NCBI GenBank assembly: GCA_023417515.1
Contig: JAEZFL010000159.1
Span: 1-56,229, forward strand
DNA from: Pseudomonadota bacterium
Lineage (GTDB): Bacteria; Pseudomonadota; Alphaproteobacteria; Sphingomonadales; Sphingomonadaceae
Length of the DNA stretch: 56,229 nt
Direction of reading: 5' to 3'
Positions within the stretch are counted from its first letter, which is position 1; each line of letters begins with the position of its first letter. A program made the translations under genes and the position numbers. Below the pieces are notes generated by a model, which had not been told where the DNA came from, did no database searches, and worked only from the letters and a program-made list of their open reading frames with translations. Below are positions 1 to 6,871 of the stretch, piece after piece.

Positions 1-895
1 CCCCGTGCCAGCGCGCGCTTTCCTCCGGATCGTCGCGGCAGATCACATATTGCTCGAGCTTGTAGAATTGGTGGACGCGCAGAAGCCCGCGCACGTCGCG
101 CCCGGCGCTGCCCGCCTCGCGGCGGAAGCAGGGCGAGTAGCCGGCATAGAGGATCGGCAGCTGGTCGGCCTCGATGATCTCGCCGGAATGGAGGCTGGTC
201 AGCGCGATCTCGCCGGTGCCGGCGAGGTACAGGTCGTCGGCCGGGATATGATAGGCTTCCTCCTCGTGGCCGGGGAAATGGCCGGTCGCCTGGAACGCCT
301 GCGGACGCGCCAAGGCCGGAACGGTCATCAGGGTGAAGCCGTCGGACGCCAGCTTGCGCTGCGCCCACAGCATCAGCACCTGCTCCAATTCGGCGAGCCG
401 GCCCTTGAGGCAATAGGTGCGCGATCCCGCGACCTGGACGATTCGGGCGAGGTCGGCCCAGTCATTCTGCTCGACGAGCGCGACATGGTCCTTGGGCTCG
501 AAGCCGAAGTCGCGGGGGGTGCCGACCTGGCGGACGACCGTGTTGAACGTCTCGTCGGGACCGACCGGAGCGCCTTCCCAGGGGATGTTGGGCACGCGCA
601 GAAGCAGCGCGTCGAGCTCCGCCTGCTGAGCGCCCAGCCGCTCCTCGGTCGCGGCGATGTCGCTCGCGACCTGCTTGGACTCCGCGCCCAGCGCCGGCCG
701 CTCGTCGGGCGAAGCGTCCTTGAACTTGCCGCTGATCTCGTTGCGCTGTCGCCGCAGCTCGTCGACCCGAGTCTTCGCCGCGCGAACCTCGCCGTCGAGC
801 TGGAGCAGGCGGTCGAGGTCGAGCGGGACGTTCTTGTCCGCCGCCGCCTTGCGCACGGCATCGGGATTGTCGCGGATGAAGCTGAGGCTGAGCAT
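1..895 (-). CDS. serS: Seryl-tRNA synthetase, 3' end outside window
   Basis: Charges tRNA-Ser with serine in the cytoplasm. The reading frame opens with MLSLSFIRDNPDAVRKAA, the usual SerRS start, followed by a helical coiled-coil arm (about residues 25-110, with DELRRQRNEI and LLLRVPNIP) and the start of the class II core (GFTLMTVPAL, TGHFPGHEEEAYHIP, LAGTGEIALTSLHSGEI, FRREAGSAGRDVRGLLRVHQF, which holds motif 2). About 298 of the usual ~425 residues are present; the rest lies beyond base 1. The ATG is at 895-893. It is the last minus-strand gene here and sits 31 bp after the DUF2721 gene, so it may be read through from upstream. The frame is intact. Confidence 0.96.
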   Translation of the reverse strand, partial: MLSLSFIRDNPDAVRKAAADKNVPLDLDRLLQLDGEVRAAKTRVDELRRQRNEISGKFKDASPDERPALGAESKQVASDIAATEERLGAQQAELDALLLRVPNIPWEGAPVGPDETFNTVVRQVGTPRDFGFEPKDHVALVEQNDWADLARIVQVAGSRTYCLKGRLAELEQVLMLWAQRKLASDGFTLMTVPALARPQAFQATGHFPGHEEEAYHIPADDLYLAGTGEIALTSLHSGEIIEADQLPILYAGYSPCFRREAGSAGRDVRGLLRVHQFYKLEQYVICRDDPEESARWHG

Positions 896-926
896 GGACG
901 CGTCCTGTCCGCGGCCGCCTCAAAAA

Positions 927-1400
927 TCAATCGCGATGGCGGCGGCCGTTGCCGCGCGTGAGGTAGACATCGCTCACCTTCACCACCCGGATGGCGATGG
1001 TGATCTCCGCCATGAAGAGGACGAGGCCGAGGCTGAGCGACACCATCGCGAGCACGAACAGCACCGAGACGATGTCGTCATAGCCGCGATCCATCATGCT
1101 GTTCACGAACAACAGGGCGACGACGACGCAGATGAGGAAGCCTGAGGCGGTGCACAGGCCGACCGAGCCGTGACAGACCTTCATTCGGCGATCGAGCATT
1201 CGAAGCTCGGCGATCTCATGATCGCGAAGCGCGCCATCGGACTCGGCCGCCTGGCGTTCCAGCGCGCGGGCGCGGTCGACGACGCGCGCGAGGCGCACCG
1301 CGACCACGTTGAGGATACCGCCGACGCCGACCAGCAGCAGGGCGGGCGCCACCGCATATTGGATGGCGAGCGCGATTCCGGGCGTGAAGTCGGGGATCAT
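927..1400 (-). CDS. DUF2721 family membrane protein
   Basis: 157-residue integral membrane protein. One hydrophobic segment lies near residues 10-35 (IQYAVAPALLLVGVGGIL), then a charged helix (about 38-75, rich in Arg/Glu), then two membrane segments (about 78-102 and 108-135). This hydrophobic/charged/hydrophobic plan with an RxLDRRMK stretch matches DUF2721, whose function is unknown. The ATG overlaps the stop of the upstream adenylate cyclase gene (ATGA overlap), so the two are translationally coupled. Family assignment is from pattern recall; no catalytic motif is visible. Confidence 0.8.
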   Translation of the reverse strand: MIPDFTPGIALAIQYAVAPALLLVGVGGILNVVAVRLARVVDRARALERQAAESDGALRDHEIAELRMLDRRMKVCHGSVGLCTASGFLICVVVALLFVNSMMDRGYDDIVSVLFVLAMVSLSLGLVLFMAEITIAIRVVKVSDVYLTRGNGRRHRD

Positions 1401-2662
1401 TCCGGCCCGCGGCCCGCTTCGCCGTCGAGCACCGCGACATAGACCGAGGCCTGGCCGATGCCCTTCAGGACCAGCGACTGCTCGACGAAATTCTCATGAG
1501 TCCGCGCCTGGAAATAGGTCGCTTCCGACACCGCGACGCCGTTCAGTGGCGCGACACCCTGGAGCCGCGCGGCGACGTTCATCGTGTCGCCCCAATAATC
1601 GTAGGCGAGCCGGCTGCTGCCGATCACTCCGCCCACGGCCGGGCCGGTATGGATCCCGATCCGCACCGGCAAGGCGATGCCGCTTTCGTCCGAGATCGCC
1701 TTGAGCCGGGCGACGAGGTCGCGGGCGAACCGCACCGCCGCCTCGCTGTCGCGCCCGTGCGATGCGGTGCCGCCGGCCACGGCGAGATAGGCGTCGCCGA
1801 TGGTCTTCACTTTCTCCAGCCCGTGCCGCGCCGCGCAATCGTCGGCGGCCGAGAAGAAATGGTTGAGCACCTTGACGAGATGTCCCGGCGACAGCTTGCG
1901 CGCGAGCGCCGACGAGCCGGCGAGATCCACGAAGATCGCGGTGAGATCGGAGAAGGCGTCGGCCACCGCCTCGCCGGCACGGAGCCGGGCTGCCACTTCC
2001 TGCGGGAGCACGTTGTAGAGCAGTTCCTCGGTCTTGGCCCGCTCCGCCTCCAGCGCCCGGGTCGCCGCGAACACCTTGCGCGCGCGCCGCTCGATGTCCC
2101 AGTTGAAGTAGAGGGCGAAGACGAAGAAGGTGCTGAAATTGGTCAAAGTGTACATGCGGCTGATGTCGGGCACGCCGGGCATCGTCATCAGCCAGGCGGC
2201 GAACAGGCCGAGCACCGCCAGCGCCCAGCCGAGGAAATAGCCGAACGTGCCGGCGAAGCCGACGCTGGCGAAGATCACCAGGATCGCCATCTGGATCATC
2301 GCCATGGCGTGGGGCGGGATTCCGGTGGTCGGCGCCTGGGCGGCGAGGACCAGGGCCAGCCATTTCATGCCGGCGGCCATGACGATGAAGATCGGCAGGT
2401 CGATCCACGGCGTCTCCAGGTAGAGGCGCGTCCGGGTCAGCGCGAAGAAGGCGGCCAGCGCCACCATCAGAGTGCCGGCCGAGAGGGCGTAATCGCGCAC
2501 GCCGTCGGGCGGGAGATGGTTGGGATTGAGGACGATGTAGGACAGCAGGGTCGCGATCGAGATGGCGATGAGGGCGCGGATGGCGACTCCGCGCTCGATG
2601 CGCTCGCCGATCAGGAAGGCGCGCTCGCTCGCGGGATCCGGGAATCGCGGCAACAGGCTCAA
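1397..2662 (-). CDS. Membrane-bound class III adenylate cyclase
   Basis: Makes cAMP from ATP at the inner membrane. Residues about 25-190 form six hydrophobic segments; a short linker helix (VLPQEVAARLRAGE, about 218-231) leads to a class III cyclase domain (about 240-410). Metal-binding aspartates are D246 (AIFVDLAGSS) and D290 (KTIGDAYLAVAG); the Lys in KTIGDAY and the Asp in YDYWGDTMNVAARL are the pair that usually selects ATP over GTP. The start appears to be TTG at 2662, with GGAG about 8 bases upstream; no ATG or GTG lies nearby before the first membrane segment. The PEP-mutase-like gene precedes it by 57 bp and DUF2721 overlaps its end, suggesting one transcript. Confidence 0.9.
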   Translation of the reverse strand: MSLLPRFPDPASERAFLIGERIERGVAIRALIAISIATLLSYIVLNPNHLPPDGVRDYALSAGTLMVALAAFFALTRTRLYLETPWIDLPIFIVMAAGMKWLALVLAAQAPTTGIPPHAMAMIQMAILVIFASVGFAGTFGYFLGWALAVLGLFAAWLMTMPGVPDISRMYTLTNFSTFFVFALYFNWDIERRARKVFAATRALEAERAKTEELLYNVLPQEVAARLRAGEAVADAFSDLTAIFVDLAGSSALARKLSPGHLVKVLNHFFSAADDCAARHGLEKVKTIGDAYLAVAGGTASHGRDSEAAVRFARDLVARLKAISDESGIALPVRIGIHTGPAVGGVIGSSRLAYDYWGDTMNVAARLQGVAPLNGVAVSEATYFQARTHENFVEQSLVLKGIGQASVYVAVLDGEAGRGPE

Positions 2663-2719
2663 GGGCGCGCTCCGGCTGTTGGCCTTCGCGGGAAGGTTAG
2701 GCGGCCCGGCCGGCGAGGT

Positions 2720-3469
2720 CTAGCCGCGGTAATGCTCGGCGGCGGCCTCGGTGAGCCACGCGATCATGCGGCGGTAGGGAAATGGCCCGTGGCTGATCCG
2801 CGCCACTCCGAGCCCGGCGAGCATTTCGGTGGACGGCGCGCCCGGATGGGCCATGATGTTGACCGGCAGCGGACTGTCCTCGCAGGCCCGGCCGATCAGG
2901 TCCGGATCGCCGAGACCGGGGAGGAACAGCCCGCTCGCTCCGGCCTCCGCATAGGCCTCGGCGCGCTCCATCGCCTCGGCCATCGCCTCGGCATGCCGGT
3001 CGGCCTTCGCCTTCAGGAACAGGTCGATGCGGGCGTTGATGTAGAAGTCGCTGCCGACCGCGCTCCGCGCCGCTGCGATTCGATCGGCCTGGAGGGCGAT
3101 GGCGTGAAGCCCCTCGCCGCCGACCACCTGGTCCTCGAAATTGCAGCCGGCCGCACCCGTGGCGGCGAGACGCAGCATGTTCGCTGCGACCTGGTCGGGA
3201 TCGACGGCATAAGCGCCTTCGAAATCGATCGTCACCGGAACCGCGACCGCGCCGACGATACGCTCCGCATTGGCCAGCGCCAGCTCGATCGGAAGGCCCT
3301 CGGCGTCCGCGAATCCGTGCGCTGCGGCGACCGACCAGCTGCCGGTGGCGACGGCCGCAGCGCCGGCCTCGGCGATCGCCCTGGCGCTTCCCGCGTCCCA
3401 GGCGTTGAACAGGACCAAGGGCTCGCCCTTGCGGTGCAATGCAGCGAAACGCGCGCGATGATCGTCCAT
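2720..3469 (-). CDS. Isocitrate lyase/PEP mutase family protein
   Basis: 249-residue (beta/alpha)8 enzyme of the PEP mutase/isocitrate lyase superfamily, which makes or cleaves C-C or P-C bonds of oxaloacetate-like substrates. Visible motifs are VLFNAWDAGSARAIAEAGA at the N-terminus, the magnesium-site segment VTIDFEGAYA, and GAAGCNFEDQ. The Cys-containing isocitrate lyase signature (KKCGH) is absent, so it is not a true isocitrate lyase. Substrate cannot be read from sequence; carboxyphosphonoenolpyruvate-type or 2-methylisocitrate-type chemistry are both known in the family. The ATG at 3469 has an excellent ribosome site (GGGAGGACGAC). Confidence 0.88.
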   Translation of the reverse strand: MDDHRARFAALHRKGEPLVLFNAWDAGSARAIAEAGAAAVATGSWSVAAAHGFADAEGLPIELALANAERIVGAVAVPVTIDFEGAYAVDPDQVAANMLRLAATGAAGCNFEDQVVGGEGLHAIALQADRIAAARSAVGSDFYINARIDLFLKAKADRHAEAMAEAMERAEAYAEAGASGLFLPGLGDPDLIGRACEDSPLPVNIMAHPGAPSTEMLAGLGVARISHGPFPYRRMIAWLTEAAAEHYRG

Positions 3470-3563
3470 GTCGTCCTCCCTCGCGCCTGACCTTATCGCG
3501 GATGCCGGGCGGCGGCATCCCGGATCATGTCACGAAAGCGGGAGTGAAGACGCCGGCGCGTCA

Positions 3564-3632
3564 CGCGAAGGCGGGAATCCAGCGACCTTTCACCTGATCG
3601 AAAGCGAAGGGCGCTGGATCCCCGCCTTCGCG
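3564..3632. repeat. Palindromic intergenic repeat, family C
   Basis: Two 21-base arms (3564-3584 and 3612-3632) are inverted copies with one mismatch: CGCGAAGGCGGGAATCCAGC on the left and its complement (GCTGGATCCCCGCCTTCGCG) on the right, around a 27-base loop. It lies in the 176-bp gap between two minus-strand genes. This arm sequence is a common intergenic palindrome of sphingomonads; it can fold as a strong hairpin in either transcript. Only this copy is in the window. Confidence 0.8.
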
Positions 3633-3645
3633 GGGCTCGGAAACC

Positions 3646-4368
3646 TTATTGTCCGCCGCTCAGCCGGCGCGAGGAGACGACGCGGTTGGCGGTATCGGTG
3701 ACGACTTCAAGCAGGTTGCCGGCGGTGTCGCGGACCTGGCGGACGGTCTGGCCCTGCGCGTTCACCGTGCGCGACACCTCGGTGAGGCCGGCTCGTACGA
3801 GGTCGAGGACCTGACCGTTGCGGAGCAGGTTGTTGGCGACTCCGCCGACCGTGTTGACCGCGTTGTTGGCGACTCCGCCGACAGTGCCGACGGTATTGTC
3901 GACGGTGGACAGCAGCTGCGTGATGATCTGCGGATTGTTGTCGAGCGTCTGAAGCGTGCGCTCGATGATCGCTCGGACGTTGTCGAGGCGGACGATCAGG
4001 GTCGCCTGGGCGCGGACTCCGGCGATCTCGATGCGGACGTCGTCGACGCTGGCGTTCACGCCCGCCGTCAGATGAAGGAGGTTGGCGAGCCGGGCGTCGA
4101 GATTGAGATTGGCCTGAAGATTGCTGACCTGGATGCTGATCTGCTCGACCGAAAGGTTGGGCACGTCGAGGAGGACGTCGGGCGGATCGCCGCCGGCGAG
4201 CGCCTGCTGGGCGAGCGGCGAGGGCTGGCCGGGCGCAGTCGCCGGGGCCGGCTGGCGGCGCTGAAGCGGGCGGATCTCGGGCTGGCCGGTCTGAGCAGCG
4301 GCGATCGATGGAACGCTAAGGGCGGTCGCGGCGACGAGGCCCGCCGCCAGCGCATGAAGCTTACGCAT
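3646..4368 (-). CDS. Exported hypothetical protein
   Basis: 240 residues from the ATG at 4368, which has GGGAGA 5 bases upstream; an in-frame start 27 bases earlier would spoil the signal peptide. Residues 1-26 (MRKLHALAAGLVAATALS...AAAQ) are a clean Sec signal. A Pro/Gln-rich segment follows, then a long Asn/Val-rich region with a near-exact tandem duplication VGGVANN AVNT VGGVANN and a C-terminal NAQGQTVRQVRDTAGNLLEVV motif. I do not recognise a family; the C-terminal part looks like a beta-rich repeat. It follows a second small exported protein by 29 bp and is probably co-transcribed with it. Confidence 0.72.
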   Translation of the reverse strand: MRKLHALAAGLVAATALSVPSIAAAQTGQPEIRPLQRRQPAPATAPGQPSPLAQQALAGGDPPDVLLDVPNLSVEQISIQVSNLQANLNLDARLANLLHLTAGVNASVDDVRIEIAGVRAQATLIVRLDNVRAIIERTLQTLDNNPQIITQLLSTVDNTVGTVGGVANNAVNTVGGVANNLLRNGQVLDLVRAGLTEVSRTVNAQGQTVRQVRDTAGNLLEVVTDTANRVVSSRRLSGGQ

Positions 4369-4397
4369 GGACGTCTCCCTGTTACGGCCGCCCAACG

Positions 4398-4718
4398 TTA
4401 TTCCGGCGACTGCGGTTCCTGCGGTATTGTGGGATCGAGCAAAGGCGCAAGTGGATCGGCGATCCTCGTCTCCGCGCGCACCCGGACGCGGACATTGTTC
4501 GCCCGGACCTGGCCTTGCGGGATGTCGGGCGCATCGACCTCGACCACATTGCCCTCGCTTTCGCGGCCGTTGACCGAGGCGCGGGCGGTGAGGTCGAGCT
4601 CGCCCTTATTCTCGACCACCACGCGGCGCGCGGTGACGTCGATGCCGAGCTGGATGTCCGGCGGGGCAGCGGCGGGCTGGGCCGTCGCGATCTGCAGGAG
4701 CAGAGCGGCGATAATCAT
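4398..4718 (-). CDS. Small exported hypothetical protein
   Basis: 106 residues starting MIIAALLLQIATAQPAAA, a short signal peptide with likely cleavage near residue 18. The mature part is beta-rich and charged (VTARRVVVENKGELDLTARASVNG; GQVRANNVRVRVRAETR) and ends in an acidic Pro/Glu tail. No family recognised. It directly precedes the other exported protein, so the two may act together in the periplasm or at the surface; that is inference from position and signals only. Confidence 0.6.
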   Translation of the reverse strand: MIIAALLLQIATAQPAAAPPDIQLGIDVTARRVVVENKGELDLTARASVNGRESEGNVVEVDAPDIPQGQVRANNVRVRVRAETRIADPLAPLLDPTIPQEPQSPE

Positions 4719-4741
4719 GCTTCACTCATCCTCCAAACCAA

Positions 4742-4851
4742 CCGTCCTGCTGAACTTGTTTCAGCAGCCATGGTTGCACGAAGCGCCGCCCTCAACGTTC
4801 CGGCCCTGAACCTGCCCGGCCATGGACCCTGAAACAAGTTCAGCGTGACGG
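4742..4851. repeat. Palindromic intergenic repeat, family B, copy 1
   Basis: Ends are inverted: CCGTCCTGCTGAACTTGTTT on the left and AAACAAGTTCAGCGTGACGG on the right, with a second inverted pair (CAGCCATGG / CCATGGACCCTG) inside. It fills most of the gap between the LytTR regulator and the small exported gene. A shorter copy lies at 39233-39307, so this is a dispersed element and not a site for one gene. Confidence 0.75.
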
Positions 4852-4867
4852 CGGGTTGACGGCTGCC

Positions 4868-5668
4868 TCAGTGGACGAAGCGCGCCACCACGTCGCGGTA
4901 GGAGCGGCTGACCTTCACCTGGGCTCCGGAGCCCAGCACCAGGAAGCATTCGCCATTGGTGTGCGGCTTCACCTGGCGGACCTGGTCGAGGTTGACGATG
5001 GTCGAGCGGTGGACCCGCTGGAAGCGGCGCGGATCGAGGCGTTTCTCGAGGTCCTTCATCGTCTCGCGCAGGATCAAAGTGTTGTCGGCGGTGTAGATGC
5101 ACATATAGTCGCCGGCGGCGTCGATCTTCTCGATGCTGTCGACATCGACGCGGAAGATCTGGCCGCGGTCCTTGATGTTGATCATCTTCTCGTAGCGGCT
5201 GGCCGAATGGGCATCGTCGGCGGCGACCACCTCCTCGACCGCGTCGGGTGCGACTTCGGCGAGCACTCCCTTGAGCTTCTCCGCTTCCTCGACTCCGCGT
5301 TTCTCGGTGAGGCGCTGGCGGACCCGATCGAGCGTGTCGGCGAGGCGGTCCTCCTCGACCGGCTTCATCAGATAGTCTGCGGCCTGCGCCTCGAAGGCGC
5401 GGATCGCGTGATCCGAATATGCGGTCACGAAGACGACCAGCGGCGGCTCGACCTCGGCGAGGCCCTGAAGGACCGAGAAGCCGTCGAAGCCCGGCATCTG
5501 GATGTCGAGGAAGACGAGATCCGGCTTGTGGGTCTTGATCGAGCGGATCGCCTCGCGGCCGTTGGAGCAGGTGTCGACGATCTCGACATCCTCATGCTTC
5601 TCCAGGCGCAGCTGCAGGCCCTGAATGGCGAGCGGCTCGTCGTCCACCAGGATGGTGCGGATGGTCAT
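4868..5668 (-). CDS. LytTR-family response regulator
   Basis: 266-residue transcription factor. The receiver domain (1-125) has acidic residues D9/D10, phospho-acceptor D55 (LVFLDIQMPG), the Thr of VVFVTAYS and Lys of LMKPVEEDRL. A linker with an acidic patch leads to a LytTR DNA-binding domain (about 165-266: INIKDRGQIFRVDVDSIEKI, FQRVHRSTIVNL, VKVSRSYRD). The ATG overlaps the stop of the histidine kinase gene by four bases (ATGA), the standard sign of a cognate pair. Targets are unknown. Confidence 0.93.
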   Translation of the reverse strand: MTIRTILVDDEPLAIQGLQLRLEKHEDVEIVDTCSNGREAIRSIKTHKPDLVFLDIQMPGFDGFSVLQGLAEVEPPLVVFVTAYSDHAIRAFEAQAADYLMKPVEEDRLADTLDRVRQRLTEKRGVEEAEKLKGVLAEVAPDAVEEVVAADDAHSASRYEKMINIKDRGQIFRVDVDSIEKIDAAGDYMCIYTADNTLILRETMKDLEKRLDPRRFQRVHRSTIVNLDQVRQVKPHTNGECFLVLGSGAQVKVSRSYRDVVARFVH

Positions 5669-6780
5669 TTCGGCTCCTCAGCTTCGATCTGATAGGGAAT
5701 TTCGATGAGAACGCGGAACCCCCCCGGCGTGTCCGGCCCCGCGGGCACGCTCTGCGTCTCGAAACGGTGGTTGTCGCCGTAAGCCTGCGCGAGGCGGTCG
5801 CGGATATTGGCCAGGCCGACGGCCGTGGATGTGGTGCCCGAAACCGGGCCGTCAACTCCCGGCCCGGTATCCGACACGGTGATCAGCACCCGGTCGATCA
5901 CGCGCTTGCCCTCGATCGCGATCTCGGCCCCCTCCTCCTGCGGGGTCACGGCATATTTGATGGCATTCTCGACGAGCGGCTGGAGCAGCAGCGAGGGCAG
6001 TCGCGCGCGCTCGACCGACGGATCGATCTCGAAGCGCGGCCTGAGGCGGTCCTCGAAGCGCATCTTCTCGATCTCGAGATAGAGTTTCAGCGTCTCCACC
6101 TCCTGAGTCATCGTCACCATGCCGCTCGGCTCGTTGACGAGCGTGTAGCGAAGAAACGAGGACAGGCGGGACAGCATCGCATTGGCCCGCTCTGTCTGCC
6201 GAAGCAGGACGAGCGTGGAAATGGAATTGAGCGTGTTGAACAGGAAGTGCGGGTTGAGCTGGTAGCGCAGCATGGCGAGCTGTGCGGAGGAGGCCTGATG
6301 CTCGAGCCGGTTCAGCTGCCGGCTCTGCTCCTCCAGCAGCAGATAATAATTGATGCCGTAATAAAGCGACGACCAGGCGATCAGCAGGGTGACGGTGAGC
6401 AGGATGGCGCCGAGGAAGCGGATGCCGTCCGGCGCCGAGCCCGGCGAGATGAACGTGGAATGGCTCCACGTCTCGATCGCCGAGAAGGCCCCCGCGGCGA
6501 GCAGCACGATCAGGACCGTGGCGATCCAGGTGACGAGCGGCCTGGCGCGGATCAGGCGCCGGTAGGCCGCTGCCATCAGCAGGGTGACGGAATAGCCGGT
6601 CGCGGTCAGCAAGGCGGTGTGGAGCACGTAGCTCCAGCCCATCGCGTTGGCGATCCCGGACAAGGTCCGAAGCATGAAATAGCCGCCCCAGCCCAGCGAC
6701 TGGAGGATCCAGAAGGCGCGGTTCTTGTCCTTGAAGAAAGGCTGCCGCTGGAACCCCAGGGAGTCCAGACTTGCGGGCAT
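5665..6780 (-). CDS. LytS/YehU-type sensor histidine kinase
   Basis: Membrane sensor kinase partner of the LytTR regulator. The N-terminal half has four membrane segments; the kinase half carries the His_kinase signature QLNPHFLFNTLNS (phospho-His about residue 178), RLSSFLRYTL, LPSLLLQPLVENAIKYAV (N box) and VSDTGPGVDG (G box). There is no separate periplasmic sensor domain. I chose the ATG at 6780 because AAGGGGG lies 4 bases upstream; an in-frame GTG at 6825 would add 15 residues. An M16 peptidase gene ends 84 bp upstream. Confidence 0.9.
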   Translation of the reverse strand: MPASLDSLGFQRQPFFKDKNRAFWILQSLGWGGYFMLRTLSGIANAMGWSYVLHTALLTATGYSVTLLMAAAYRRLIRARPLVTWIATVLIVLLAAGAFSAIETWSHSTFISPGSAPDGIRFLGAILLTVTLLIAWSSLYYGINYYLLLEEQSRQLNRLEHQASSAQLAMLRYQLNPHFLFNTLNSISTLVLLRQTERANAMLSRLSSFLRYTLVNEPSGMVTMTQEVETLKLYLEIEKMRFEDRLRPRFEIDPSVERARLPSLLLQPLVENAIKYAVTPQEEGAEIAIEGKRVIDRVLITVSDTGPGVDGPVSGTTSTAVGLANIRDRLAQAYGDNHRFETQSVPAGPDTPGGFRVLIEIPYQIEAEEPK

Positions 6781-6851
6781 CGACCCCCTTGTGGAGGGAG
6801 TGGCAGACAATGGGCTAGCGCTCACCGCCGGCCTCTCTAGCTGGGCTCACT

Positions 6852-6871
6852 CCAATGACCAAGATCATTGG
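6852..6871. other. 20-bp inverted repeat before the kinase gene
   Basis: CCAATGA-N6-TCATTGG is a perfect 7-base inverted repeat. It overlaps the stop codon of the M16 gene and lies about 70 bases upstream of the kinase start. It could be an operator for the two-component operon or a weak transcript-end hairpin; there is no T-run, so a terminator is less likely. Confidence 0.35.
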
